A stretch of DNA of 64,000 bases from the NCBI GenBank assembly GCA_019054805.1, contig JAHQIY010000005.1, positions 5,687,501 to 5,751,500 on the forward strand. The letters are read 5' to 3'. Below are positions 34,700 to 46,720 of the stretch, piece after piece (within the stretch, counting starts at the first letter, position 1; each line of letters starts with the position of its first letter). A model generated the notes under the pieces. That model was not told where the DNA came from. It was given only the letters and a program-made list of their open reading frames with translations, and made no database searches. This stretch comes from Brachionus manjavacas. Its lineage: Eukaryota > Rotifera > Eurotatoria > Ploima > Brachionidae. A program made the position numbers and the translations under genes.

Positions 34700-35340
34700 T
34701 TTTCTCGATTTAGTTTTAAGCTTGCTGGAATTTCAGCACATTTTCCTCATAATATTTAGGATGCCTACCTCGAAGGTTGCCAAGAAGTGAATTTTAAACT
34801 CAACCCAAGTCTGGCTTTCTTTCTTTTTCTTTAGATTCCTGACCAATTGCAAAGAATTTTCTCTTACGAATTTATTTACTGCAGAGACTAGTCTATTTTA
34901 ATCAGAACCCTGGTCTTCCGCTTCTGTGTCAAAAAGGTAGATCTATTCTTCAATTTTATCCTTGTCGTTACCATAAAGTATATCATCCATTTTAAATTTT
35001 TGACGTGCACTTAAACCCCTATTTTCTGCTGCATGGATATCTGGTTCTATAAGTGGCTGTTCTTGTTGAGCGCCACATATGTCCTCTCTTATAGTTGATA
35101 AACTTGATTGTGGTCTCGATCCACTGTTCTGGTTTGATCCCGGCATTTCCTTTTTCTTTGAAACTAGTAAGGCTCTCTTGGTCAAGAGACCATTATTTAA
35201 TGTTTCATTCTCTTCCACGTAGTGAAAATCGCTTCCTAACAAATGGTTATGCGCTTTTATATAGTGAAACAGTGCTTGTACTGGCAAACTTTCGCAATAT
35301 TATATTGTTATTGGTATTGAGAAGAAATTCAATGCGGACA
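34700..35340 (-). pseudogene. Unidentified ORF relic, possibly gag-like retroelement fragment
   Basis: A minus-strand frame at 34943-35287 (KRALLVSKKKEMPGS, ENRGLSARQKFKMDD) has no ATG start and is preceded by a stop at its 5' side. Further along the minus strand a second frame reads VNKFVRENSLQLVRNLKKKK then SQTWVEFKIHFLATFE, a 'W-x-EFK-x-x-FL-x-x-FE' pattern often seen in retrotransposon Gag regions. The frames are separated by stops. Composition is less AT-biased than the surroundings. I suggest a decayed retroelement; the evidence is one motif-like pattern. Confidence 0.3.
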
Positions 35341-36260
35341 TTTTACTTATCGCTGCTACCAAGATATAAGAGGTTTAATGCATGATTAACACAAGTTTAC
35401 TTTTAAATAGCTTATTGAATTGTTAAATGCAAAATTTTGTAAAGTTTAGTTTTGTTTTATTTCTATAAAAATTTGGTTTTTTAAACTGATTTGAGTTAGT
35501 TATTATTTTAGTTCAGTTAAGTAATGTTTTGTTTAGTTTAAATAAAGTTACTATTATTAATTTAAGTTTTTGTCTATTTATTTATAGATCTACAACCATC
35601 CACTTCAGATGTGCATCAATCACGGACATTTAAGTTAAATTACTAGTTCAAGAAAACATATGGAATTTACAGAATAATTGTTGAGCTCTAACAATTTAAT
35701 GATTTAGTTTAATAACTAAATAATATCATTTTTTAGTACGCAAAAGCTCTGAGAATGGAATCATAATTTATACCTAAAATAAACTAGAGAAAATTGTGTT
35801 TTTTACCTTTTTATACATTATTTTACATTTTTTTTAACAATTCAAATTCGAAAAAATATCAAAAATTATGGAAAAAAAAATTACAGCAACAAAATTAAAT
35901 AAAATTTAAAATTTGATTTATTTTAACAGAAATTACGAAAAATTTCTACTTTTTAGTTTCAAGTAAATTGTGTGTCATAGAACAACTGTAAATAATGAAA
36001 TTCTAAATTTAAAATCGTTGAAATAAATGCTATGAGGTCTAGGAACCGGCTCACCTTCGTATCCGCATCGTCCAAGGAGCTTTTTCTTAATAATTATCAA
36101 AAGTAAAAATTTTGTTTTTTTAAATTATTCTAAATGAACCTTGTCCTAAAGCAAATTAAAAATTTTCGAATTCTTTCTAGTTTAAATATCAATAAAATGT
36201 ATATTGATCTTCGGCTACAATCAGACATGTTTTAACCTACCCCGTCAACTAATCTCCTGG

Positions 36261-37479
36261 GGCATTGTAAATTTTCATTCAAACCTTTCAAAAATTTCAA
36301 AGACAAAATTCTTTATCAATAATTTAAATTAAAAAAATTGAGCTTTTTAAAGGATATGAAAAAAATCAAAATTTTGAATTTTAGGATATTTTCTTAAGGA
36401 TCTTGACGAGCTGACTTTAAAAATATCAATAATTTGAAGGTCGGAACTTTTTTCAAAAATATATATATATGTGTAATGCTTTCCATAAATCGCGTTTTTT
36501 AGTGACCTAAAATATTGTAAACTTTATTATTGATAAATAGAATTTAAAGTTCTAAGCTTTCATAAACCGTTTTTTTAACTTTAAATAAAAATATCTTCAC
36601 AAATAAAATAAGGCGGTTTTAGCATTTTTAATATGTTTTTGATCATTAAAAAAGCTTACGGAATTTTTTTTTTCTCGTCGAGGTACCAATGACTTGAGGG
36701 CATTTGAGGGCCTCAAACAGTAAAAACCCCTGAAAATTTATTTTTAAGGGCTATAAAATCAATTGAATAATTTAATGAACAAACTTACATTTTTATTAAT
36801 TTCTATCTTTATTTTAACTGTATTAAAAAAAAATGTAAACAAATCTTATTATCTGACCAAGAAATGACCATTTTAAGTATTTTTTGATTTTAACTTTGAG
36901 CATATATATATTTTTATAGAAAATTCCAATCTTCAAATTATTGATATTTTTAAAGTCAGCTCGTCAAGATCCTTAAGAAAATACACTTAATTTCAAAATT
37001 TTGTTTTTTTTTAATATTGCCCCATATCCTTTGATGATGAAACAACATGAAACAAAATTGGTTAATTGTTAATAGCAGGGAAATATTAATGATCAAATAA
37101 AATATGAAAATTTTTAAATTAATTTATTGTTTTGTCTCATGATCTATTCTAATTAGAATTTTTTTTGCACTTGGTAAATTTATTTTATTCGAATGTTAAA
37201 ATTCTGTCATCGCAACTTAAATAATTTTGAATAAGTTACAATTGTTACAATTGTAAAAATTTTATTTTTTAATTTTAAAATAACATACAATTTAATTAAA
37301 AACAATCAATTTATTGGGAATTATTTATTAAAAATTTTCTTTAAACTGGACTGTTAAATGAAACATTTTATTTTCATCTTTTAAAACTTACAGAAAAATC
37401 TGTAGTACAATATCTAAATTTTTATTATGAATTTAATTATATTTTGAATTGGAATTTTTGTATGAAAATTCACAATGCC
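36261..37479. mobile_element. Outer MITE (same family as 25441-25927), split by an inner element
   Basis: Ends GGCATTGTAAATTTTCATTC at the left and GTATGAAAATTCACAATGCC at the right, inverted. It is flanked by ATCTCCTGG (36252-36260) and ATCACCTGG (37480-37488), a 9-bp duplication with one mismatch that falls in the LINE codons for I-S/T-W. The part right of 37030 matches the reverse complement of the MITE at 25441-25927. The inner element at 36352-37029 interrupts it. Confidence 0.8.
36352..37029. mobile_element. Inner inverted-repeat element nested in a MITE
   Basis: Arms start GGATATG and end CATATCC. They share about 110-130 bp in inverted orientation, including a long perfect block containing TTTTCTTAAGGATCTTGACG and AGCTGACTTTAAAAATATCA (about 36399-36436 against 36944-36981). 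It is absent from the related MITE at 25441-25927, where the host sequence reads through at the corresponding point. No ORF. Confidence 0.8.
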
Positions 37480-38399
37480 ATCACCTGGATTAAACCCTTC
37501 TTAAGTAAGAGGCGCTTTCAAGTTGACGTGAATGGGGTTTTAAGACAACGTTTCAACAAATTAGCAAATATCTCAAAAAGTTGGCTTGTCAAGTGGAAGG
37601 TTTCGATCGAAAAGTCATCTTATTAAATATTTACGAAAGCCACTAACCCAACTCTTAAGTTCAACTATACTGTTTAAACGTAATGTATGCTAAATACACT
37701 GCATCTTATCATCACATTTGATGAAAGATGATAGTCTTTTATAAACAAATTGAGAAAATTAGAGAAAAATGTAACTCAAGGTTAAACGTAATAAAAATTC
37801 TATCGAAAAAGAAATCGGATCTAACTCCAAAACACTAGCGACCCTATAAAAAGCTAACTCCATTGTGCAACTTTCACTTAGTTTTATACGACTTTTTATT
37901 TTATATTTTTCTCTTTTATACAAACTTATTTCCATGAGAAGCCTGATACTTATTCTATATATAATTTTATTTCATATTGATTTAATTTTTTAGTCATTAT
38001 TGTTTTTCATTCTGAAGGAGTTTTAGCTCGAGACAAAAAACAAAAAATTAAATAAGAAAATTATTTTTTATCACATAATATTAATGTATACTATAAAAAG
38101 ATGAACTTACTAGATAAAATGTATAAAATGTACAATTATTTACAAGATAATAAATTTAAAACCTAGATAAAATTATTAACTATTAAAATTAAAAGACACT
38201 TGCATAGAGAAAAATATTAAAATGCTAGATAATTTTATTAATTTTTTAGATAAAATTGAATAGTTACTCAATATTTTATTTGATTAATTAATTTATTTAG
38301 TAAACTCAATCAAATAAAGGTTATAAATCCTCTTCAAATTCTCTTAGCTGTTCTTTACTTTACTAATTACTTTATTTCAAACAATTATTTAACTAGAAC

Positions 38400-40060
38400 A
38401 ATTGAAAAATGATGTATCCAGACACCAACTCTTCGATCGCTCTACAGATTGTCAAGAAAAATTAATACCAACTGGACAGAAAAGACGACCCGGATTTTAG
38501 AAAACGAAGAGGAAGAAGAAATAAACCACGCTGAATTAAATAAACTACTGCTGGTGTAGAAACAACTCAACCCAAACGTGGTCGTGGTAAGTCAAAAAAA
38601 AAGTGTCAACGTTGTTCAAACCACTCAATCCAAAAAATGAGCTGCCTCAAACAATAATCAAATTGATGCTGAACATGCTCATGAGTCGCGCAATAAAAAA
38701 AGAAAAAATTGAGTTCTCATTTATTTTTTATATTTTTTCGTTTTCCTGTCTGTCAAAAAATATGGGTAATCAAAGCTTTATATGCGAGTAGCGAAACGTT
38801 AGACTTGTTTTTTCAAAAAATTCTATTTAATATAAAATTAATAATGAAATAATGATTAAAATAAATATTTGAAAAAATCTAGTATAATCGTGTTTATAAA
38901 AAAATACATTGTTTATAATTAAAGTTCGTCATCATCATCAACGGTTTCTCGGTATTATTAGCGGCGCGTTTTTTTGAGTTTATGAGTGGTGTTGTTGGTG
39001 TTTATTAGTTGTTGTTTTATTGTTTGAAATTTTAAATTTTTGTATGCTGTGTTTTTTATTAGTTTTTGATAGAGAAAAAAAATAGTAAAAAGTAAAGTTT
39101 TATTTTCAAATTTTAATTGGTAAATTTTCAATTTTTTTTTTGCAAATTTAAAATAGTTAGGGCTTTATTAAAAATGCTCAGCCAGAAAAATATTTTCAAA
39201 TCGCGAATTCTAAATTTAAAATACACTCTAGACTATATAGCTCGTCACGGCTGCTTCGTCCCTCGCAATAATTTCTGTATCTAGTAAAAAATATTTTAAT
39301 AAAGTGTCTTTTTTTCTATTATTTAATAAAAATATCTACTTGATTTCATCTTTTTATCTATTATAATTAATCCTATGCAATTTTTTATTTAGGCTTTGTT
39401 ATATTATTTATGTGTTTTTGTATTGTTGAATTTTTGTTTGAATTTAAAACTTATTTAACTTAATCAAATCTTTTTGATATAATATATTTGAGATTATGAA
39501 ATTATGAAATTTCGATTACAAAATAATATTTGTTTATTTATTTTTTTACTAAATTGTTGCTTAATGAACAAAGTAAAACAAAAAAAAGAAATTATCAAAA
39601 TCTAAAATAAATTAAAAATCAAATCAAAAATAAAACAGTTACATGTTCTTGCATTTCATACCTTTTTCAATATGAAAAATATAAAGCACTTGGAATTAAG
39701 AATTTTTTACCTTTTATAATGCTAAGTGTGATTTAAGTTATTGCGGATTTTTTCTGATAATTTTTTTCTGATTTATGATATTTCAATTGAACTTTTTTAT
39801 ATTTAATGATTTATTTTAAAATTTAACCAAAAATGGGCATAAAAACAAGTTAATAAAAAACATTTCAAGTGTCACGTTTTATCATCAGTATCAGTCATTG
39901 ATTTTAGTACTATTTTGAATATTTTTGATTTATTTATTTATTTATTTATTTTTAATAGTTTTGAGGTATGAAATAAAAAAAAATTGCTCATGACTTTTAA
40001 AAAATTTGAAATCATGTTTCTTTTCATCATATATAAAAAAGAAAAATTCTGGCTTGTTTA
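38400..40060 (+). repeat. Copy 1 of a dispersed repeat with AT-hook-like codons at its start
   Basis: The part at about 39545-40060 matches 52975-53430. Shared blocks include CTTAATGAACAAAGTAAAAC (52980: CTTAATGAATAAAGTTAAAC), AAAATAAAACAGTTACATGT, AAAGCACTTGGAATTAAGAA and TTTTGAGGTATGAAATAAAA. Upstream, at 38490-38610, broken frames encode basic AT-hook-like stretches (KRRGRRNKPR, PKRGRGKSKKK). The copy at 52 kb also has an AT-hook frame upstream. The repeat ends just before the NOX first exon. Probably the 3' part of a mobile element of unknown class. Confidence 0.6.
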
Positions 40061-40082
40061 ACTTTTTAAAACCAAATCTAAA

Positions 40083-42082
40083 ATGCTTCTACCAGTTCTA
40101 AAAAATATCAAATTCCTCAGAAATGAAATAATCAGATATTCAATACCAGTAATCAAAAACGAAATATTCGATTTGAAATGTTTAAAAAAATTAAAGGTTG
40201 TGTGGATTTTGGGAAATTTGGTTGGTTTCGTGGTCACTCTAGAAAAATATCAAAACTCTTTGGAAGACTTTTATCAAAGAAAAATAACTCAGGTTTAATG
40301 AAAATTTAAAATAAAATTGATTAAAATTCTATATTTTCAAAAAGGCCGGCATAAGCTTTGCCAGAGCTTCAGCTTTATCTATTGAGCTAAACTCTGCAGC
40401 CATTTTATTATTAGTTTGCAGAAATTTGATTTCTTTTCTCAGAAATCTTTTGGTAATAAATATTTTAAAGTTCTATTCAAATCTTAAGCATTCTATTTAA
40501 GTGTTGTAAGCCAAAAGTAGTCAGAATCCTTGATAAACACGTTACATTCCATAGATATTTAGGATATTTAATAATATTTTTTTCAAGTATTTATTAAATT
40601 GAATTTTTAGGTTGAGGTTTAAAATTTTAAAATTTAAGTCATTCATACGGTTGCTCATGTGCACAATTTTGAAAGTTTTGTAATGGCTTGCAGTGCTAAA
40701 TTTGTCTCATCATCTTCAGCCACCAAAGAAGAAGAGCTATTGTCAGGACTATTTTCAACTTTATGTTTATTAAACAAACGACCAAATGGCTCATTTATTA
40801 ATCCTGTGGAGAATGAAAATTCTGTACCTATCTTTGAAGGATTCAAACTACTGGCAGGAGTCAGTGGAATAATCATGTGCATTTCACTTAGTGTAATGGC
40901 TTCTTCTTCATCAGAAAGCATTAGAAAGCCATTCTACAACCTTTTCTGGTATTCACACCAATTTTTTGCCGCAGTCTATTTTTTTTTTCTGTTTATTCAC
41001 GGTGCACAACAAGTAGTGAAGCATCAGACTAATTTAAAAGATCATAATCCTCAACAGTGTTACTTAATTTACTCTGAATGGCCCGTAAAAACCGAATCCA
41101 AACAATGCGACATACCAGAATTTGAAGGGCACTTTCCTGACAGCTGGATCTGGGTTTTGCCATCTATTATTCTTTATTTGCTAGAGCGTTTGATTCGCTT
41201 TATCCGAAGTCTAAAAAAATTCAAACTAGCAGGATTTGTCAAGCATCCCTCTAATGTAATTGAGCTGCAGATAGAAAAAAGGGACAGAATCAAATATCGA
41301 GCTGGTCAGTATATATTTTTGAATGTGAGTGATATTTCATTTTTTGAATGGCATCCGTTTACAATTACATCTGCCCCCGATGACCAACATTTAAGTGTCC
41401 ACATAAGATGTTCAGGTGACTGGACTATCGAATTAAGTAAAAAACTTGAGGAGAAAAAGGTGTTAAATGTGAGCATTGATGGCCCTTTTGGTACATGCGC
41501 TGAGGATGTATTCAAATATGAGTCAGTGATTTTAATCGGAGCCGGAATAGGTAAAAAAGTTTAAAGCTAATTTAAGATTTAATTATTTTTAAAGGTATAA
41601 CACCTTATGCTTCAATTTTGAAGCATATTTGGCATCAAAGCAACTCTAAAAAACAGCAGCATAAAAAACTAAAAAAAGTCCACTTTTTTTGGATAAGCTC
41701 TACCATAGATTCATTTGAATGGTTCGGAAGTTTATTGCAAGATCTTGAGAATAGAATTAAACTAAGTGATTTTTCAGACTTGCTTGAATACAAAATTTTT
41801 TTAACCAGGGGCTGGAGCCTTAAACAAGCAAAAGAAATAGCAATAAACAATGACCAAGAGCATGATCTTTTTACCGGTCTGAGTCAAAAAACAAATTTTG
41901 GTAGACCAAATTTTGAAATGTTCTTTCGAGATTATGGAGGTTTTCAAAAAAAAACCTCGACCAAAAAAGAATGTGGGGTTTTCTTTTGTGGACCGCCTCA
42001 GATGTCTAAAGATTTGCATATTCTATGCAATAAACACTCAAATAGTTCTTTAAAATTTTTATATAATAAAGAAAATTTTTAG
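40083..42082 (+). CDS. NADPH oxidase, NOX1-4/NOX2-like (no EF-hands)
   Basis: Five exons: 40083-40292, 40345-40452, 40511-40586, 40639-41550 and 41595-42082; introns of 52, 58, 52 and 44 nt; 597 residues. The N-terminal half is the six-helix ferric reductase domain: FARASALSIELNSAAILLLV, TFHRYLGYL and IIHTVAHVHNF, then FWYSHQFF and FIHGAQQVV. The four haem-ligand histidines of NOX2 (101, 115, 209, 222) are all present; the non-ligand position 111 is Ser. The FAD site is HPFTITSAP. The NADPH sites are GAGIGITPYASILK (across the last intron) and FFCGPP. The C-terminus LYNKENF is almost identical to that of NOX2. It transfers electrons from NADPH across a membrane to oxygen, giving superoxide. 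There is no calcium-binding domain upstream. The start gives about 35 extra residues before helix 1, so the first ATG is the least certain point. Confidence 0.94.
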
Positions 42083-42689
42083 TTTGATTTGTTTTTTGAT
42101 TCATAAAATCATAATATCCTAAATAAAAAAGAACATATCAAAATTTAATATTTTTTTATTTATTATTATTTAAATTCATTTAATCATGGATATTAATAAA
42201 ATAAAGACCTCTTATTTTATTATTTTCAAATTTAAATTTTTTTTTAAGCACTGAAAAAAATTAAATTTTTACCGAAAAATTTATTAAGGTATTTATGAAT
42301 TCAACTATAAATTATTAGAGAAAATTCCAAACTATTTAACACGTTAAAATCTTAAACAAATTTAAAAATAAAACAACTTTTCAAATAACCCTTAATTGAA
42401 AAATATAATAAAAATAATTTCCAAAAAAATTGTATCATAAATTTGGACTAAATTCACGGGCAAAATGATTAATTCTGTTAAATGGATTATTTTTCGGGTT
42501 ATGTGGGTGAATTTTTTGAGCAAAGGAGTGATATTCTTTTAACCCTTTTGTTCCTTAGTTTTAGTTTGGAAAAGATTAAAAAATTTAAATAGAAATCAAA
42601 TATTTTTATAGCAGAAAAAGAAGCTTTTTTACTGTCCTTTGAAATAAATGGTAATTTTGTCTATTTATTTATTTTATTAGTGCTGAGCT

Positions 42690-43480
42690 TATGTTCAGAT
42701 TAAATAATAAATAAAAAAAAAATGTAAAGAAAGTTCAAAAGACATGCATTGAAATAGGGTGTTACATGTGATAGATGTTTACATAGTTGAAGCTTCAGGA
42801 AAAAAAGAGTAAATAGTAAGGTAACAATTACACAATGGAGTTGGGTATTTAATATATCTTGATTCGAAATCTCCTTGGTATTCCTCCACCAGTCTGACAA
42901 TCAAAGGAATAGAATGACTCAGTCCTGTCCCAACATATCTCTCACTCAACTCAAAAAGCTGATTCGAGACTGTTAGTAATTTAAGTTTATTAAGAGCCTC
43001 ATGATGCACGATGCTGAAGGGAGTATCATATTTTAACCTAGGGATAGATCTTACTGCTGTATTCTGAATTTTTTTGATATTATTTTCTGAAAATGAATTC
43101 AAGCAAGGAAAAGAATAGTCTAAAATTGATCCGACTAAAGATGAACTTAAATTTCTAAGTGTATTTTGTTTAAGACTCCATTTTTTGCTTCACATTTTCT
43201 TAATAATATTTAGCCTTGTATTGCAGCGTTTTTTAAATTCGTCTACTAGCATATTAAAATTTAACTTAGAATCAAATTGATGAAACTTGATTTCTTTTTG
43301 GCTCACTATTCTATTTCCATAAATGTTCAAGTTAAGATTATCACTCTCTTTTTTGTACTTAGAAAAGACTACTGAAGACGACTTTGGAGTCGGCTATTCG
43401 ACTTATCTATTATTATTTATTTGTATATCTGTACCGAGCTTAAGCTCCTTCGGATTAAAAAAAATAAAAATAAGAAAAAA
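42690..43480 (-). mobile_element. LINE family 1, longest legible C-terminal copy, with a neighbouring tail
   Basis: Minus-strand reading from about 43420: KEIKFHQFDSKLNFNMLVDE, RCNTRLNIIKK, NSFSENNIKKIQNTAVRSIP, YDTPFSIVHHEALNKLKLLT and VRLVEEYQGDFESRYI, ending near 42779. This copy supplies the segment missing from the 838 copy. A terminal box in the same orientation (reverse complement of TACCGAGCTTAAGCTCCTTC) lies at 43433-43452, upstream of it on the minus strand. It belongs to a separate, adjoining insertion, so two copies lie in tandem. Confidence 0.75.
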
Positions 43481-43559
43481 ATAGAGTAAAAATAATATAA
43501 GTTAAAAATCAAAGAAATATTGAAATAAAAATTAGATAAATTAAGATAGAGAGTATCTT

Positions 43560-43620
43560 TATTAGTATTTATTTATTTGAATATCTGTATCGAGCATTAG
43601 CTCCTTCAGATAAAAAAAAT
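43560..43620 (-). mobile_element. LINE family 1 3' terminal box (minus), isolated
   Basis: ATCTGTATCGAGCATTAGCTCCTTCAG (43582-43608) is the reverse complement of the family 1 terminus, followed on its 3' side by the usual AAATAAAT-type repeat. Little upstream sequence remains. Confidence 0.6.
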
Positions 43621-43904
43621 ATGCTTGTGGTATGCTTGGTTTTTTTAAATGTTCAGTTATTGTCATTTTGGGAAAAAAATTCAAATAATTGACTTATTGA
43701 AGGCTCTTGGTGATTTTTTCTCGACAATTTATTCTTTTCAATAAGTGATCGTATTCTTTTTGTCATTTTCTAGTTCAGAAAAATTCGCTGAATTTAGATT
43801 TAGGCTTTAAAAAAATGGTAAAATTTTTGTTAAAATGAGTTTTGAAATAAATAAATAAAAAAATGATACAAAAGTGAAGTTAAAATTAATAAAGGTACAT
43901 GAGA

Positions 43905-44200
43905 TAGTTTAAGGATTTTTAAAAATTGAGTATCTTGATTCAAACCCCTCTTTATATTCATCAGCGAGACAACCAATGGAACAGAATATACACTCTACTG
44001 AAATCTGATCAAAAATTAGACTTTGCCGAATTGGTCTTTGCACAGATGAAGCCCCATTTTCTATGTTATTAATTAAAGATAATCTCTTCAACAGTCCATT
44101 AGCTCTATCCAGACTAATTATTCTAGTCGGATGTCTAATTAACAGCATAAAAATAGTTTGTTTATTATGTATGATCAGATGGGGATCTTGATTCTTTCAA
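43905..44200 (-). mobile_element. Divergent LINE C-terminal relic
   Basis: The minus frame at 43909-44148 contains LADEYKEGFESRYSIF, matching the family 1 tail (VEEYKEGFES). The rest (RTIISLDRANGLLKR-like) is diverged. An older or related subfamily. Confidence 0.5.
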
Positions 44201-44979
44201 CAGAATTGAGACACAGTTGGTCGCATTTGAGATTTAGTGCTTTAGCTATAATTACTCAATTAATGTCCATTAATCAGATAATTTTCTAAAATAAAAAAAA
44301 CTGAATTTGAATGGGAAAACTCCCTACAGGCAAATGAGAAAGATTAACACTTTAGATACACTTAGAACAAAGCATTTGAACAAACAAAATATTTTTATGT
44401 CTCGAGGTAATGCAAACGCAAATGAAGCGAAACTGTTTTATCTGTCAATGGTGTTAAAGATAAAGGCATGGATTATGAAAAGATAAAGGGCATATTTGAG
44501 TTAAACACGATTATTCAAATATAGCATTAAGAGGTTGTAAAAACTAGTAAATATTTTTCTTTTTCTATTTTTTTTAGTAGTGCCGATGCTCTTGAAAAGG
44601 TTAATCTCATTTGCATTTGCAAAAATTGCGTAATCTAATCTTTAATCTTAAAAGTAAATTAAAATTTAATTAACTGGAGACCAGTCGGCGCCAAGTCCGA
44701 TACAAAGTGAGCGTTCTTGAGATTCTAAGTATCTAATTTCAAACATGAGAGACGCCAGATCAAACATAGTTTGCGCATGAACAATTTGAGATAATGTTTC
44801 ACGTGATCAAATTAAAATTCAACAGGTGCAGCCTGCAGCAATCCATATGGATTTAAAATTGACTAACGAGTTTTCTTTTTTGTGACACTAAAAATTACTT
44901 CAAAATCATTCATGATCAAATTAATTAATTCATTCTCTCAACCTGTTATAAATTTTTTAATGTTGTTTTAATTATCTTT

Positions 44980-45090
44980 TATATTATTATATTTTGACTT
45001 TTTTTTTTACATTTAAATCATTTTTCCTTTAAATTTTTTAAATCTAAAAAGGCTTGAGCTCGACACAGATAAACAAATAATTATTTTAAT
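44980..45090 (+). mobile_element. LINE family 1 3' UTR and terminal box
   Basis: T-rich segment followed by GGCTTGAGCTCGACACAGAT at 45051-45070 and AAACAAATAATT. It keeps the second half of the terminal box; the first half is mutated. No ORF remains. Confidence 0.5.
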
Positions 45091-46029
45091 AAATTTTTAT
45101 TTATTTAATAATTAATTAAAAATATTCAATATTTTAACATTTGAAATAAATTAATAAAATTAATATTGAAAAATTATTTAAATTAAATATCGCTTTAAAT
45201 TAAAAAAATATATAAAAAGTTTCGAGAAAATTCACTTTAAATGTAACAGTGACGGCGCCATCTTACGGTGAACTGTGGCTTCACCACAATTAAAGTATCA
45301 AGAAATTTTTATTTTTTAAATAAATTATTTTCTCTTTCATTAAATTTAATACTTCCCCGCTCCCATATCCCACTTCACAGTGACCATCATCTATTCCATT
45401 TTTAGGGTATTTTCGCCACACTATTTACAATCTTTCTGACACTACCACTGATTAGAAATATTAAATTAAATAAAAAGGATCATTTTAAAATAAAAATAGT
45501 AAATAAATATTATAAAATAAAGACTTCATGGTCAACATAGAACTTTAAACTATGTTTTAGTAGTTTTGAGAGTTCACGTTATATTTTTAATTTTTATTCT
45601 TAAAAAAAAATTAATATTATTTTATTCATTTTCTAGTGAATTGACAAGGTCTTATAAAAAAAATAATTTTATTTGTTATTAATAATAATCATTGTTTGAG
45701 GACAAAAAACGAAACCAAAAATACCTTTCTATTCAATTTAAATCTTTACTATTTTCCCTGTTCTGAATAATTCTCTTTTTTTTTGATTGAAATTAAAAAA
45801 ATATGTAAATTTTTTCGCTTGAATTTCATTCTTTTACGTTGCTCTTAGTGTTTAAATATTTGTGTAAAATTAAAAGGCAACCTTAGACTTTGAACCAGTT
45901 TGCTGTCAAAAAATTTCTTCATTATTATATTTTTGAATGTGTAAATATACTGTTTTATAGACCATAATGTACAAAAAAAAAAAGAGAAAAATGATAAATA
46001 ATTTATTACTTACTATAAAATCTAAAAAT

Positions 46030-46310
46030 TAAATTGATTAAGCAGAGGATCGAGGGTTCAAAGCCCGCTGAGGGTAAAAAAAAATCTTCAAAATATCTCT
46101 GTAATACGGACGAATGTTTGGAACCCTTTTCACCATAAAAAAGTGGAGAGGTTTCGACTGGGTGGTAAGTGAGATGTAAGTAATCAACTCGGAGTCAGAT
46201 CGGAGTCGTTGCCGGAAAAGGTACTGGAAAAGAAGATGAGCACCTCCCCGTTGGCTGCTGGGACACAAATGAGACAATTGTCTATAGTAATAAGCTTAAG
46301 TTTGGCTTAT
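46030..46310. mobile_element. Possible SINE-like retroposon with tRNA B-box-like motif
   Basis: A 270-bp block of balanced base composition in AT-rich DNA. It opens near GGATCGAGGGTTCAAAGCCC (46047-46066), close to a pol III B box (GGTTCRANNCC) with a T-arm-like stem. No A box was found upstream, so the tRNA head is incomplete or the resemblance is chance. No conserved protein is encoded; the short minus frame there is not convincing. Confidence 0.35.
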
Positions 46311-46720
46311 TCTCTTTTCAATAAACAAAAAGATCAATAATTTGATATTCTTTCAAGTTTAATGTCAATCCATGTGAAAAAGAGTTTAAAACGACAACAA
46401 CATAATAACTGGAAGCAAAAATTTGATACGAAGATGAATTTAAATCTTAAAGGATTGTTTTTATCAACTGACTACCAAAATTTTTAAAAATGAAAAAAAA
46501 AAACAATTGTTTAAATTTTGTCACATGTCTATTTGTTGCTAATGGTAACGGAGGGTGTGACATTTCGAAATTAGAAGTTAAATAATTTTTTTTTCTAATG
46601 TATTCTTTTATTTATTTAAAAAATAGTACCGGAATCAAAAATTATATTTATATTACAAAGTAAATACAAATAATAAACAAGACTAAAAATCGAGAGAAAA
46701 AAAACGCATCAGAAATTTTA

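Larger units (their letters stand above)
36200..38060 (+). mobile_element. LINE family 1 relic with nested MITEs
   Basis: Left part before 36261 is short (RQLISW). After the insertion, ITWIKPFLSKRRFQVDVNGV reads as the reverse-transcriptase 'WI-SFLS-RRQ-V-VNG' block at 37480-37560. Frameshifted EKIREKCNSRLNVIKILSKK and SDLTPKTLATL follow at about 37750-37850. The 3' UTR ends with GAAGGAGTTTTAGCTCGAGA near 38014-38033. The CNSRLN block matches the family 1 copy at 42.7-43.4 kb, so this is a longer copy of the same family. Confidence 0.75.

Noticed and set aside
38930..38975. Possible C-terminal exon on the minus strand (RETVDDDDEL then stop)
   Set aside because: An in-frame stop lies only about ten codons upstream and no splice acceptor gives a longer frame; likely chance from a CAT repeat.
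46047..46066. A complete tRNA gene around the B-box-like motif
   Set aside because: No acceptor stem, A box or anticodon arm could be placed upstream.
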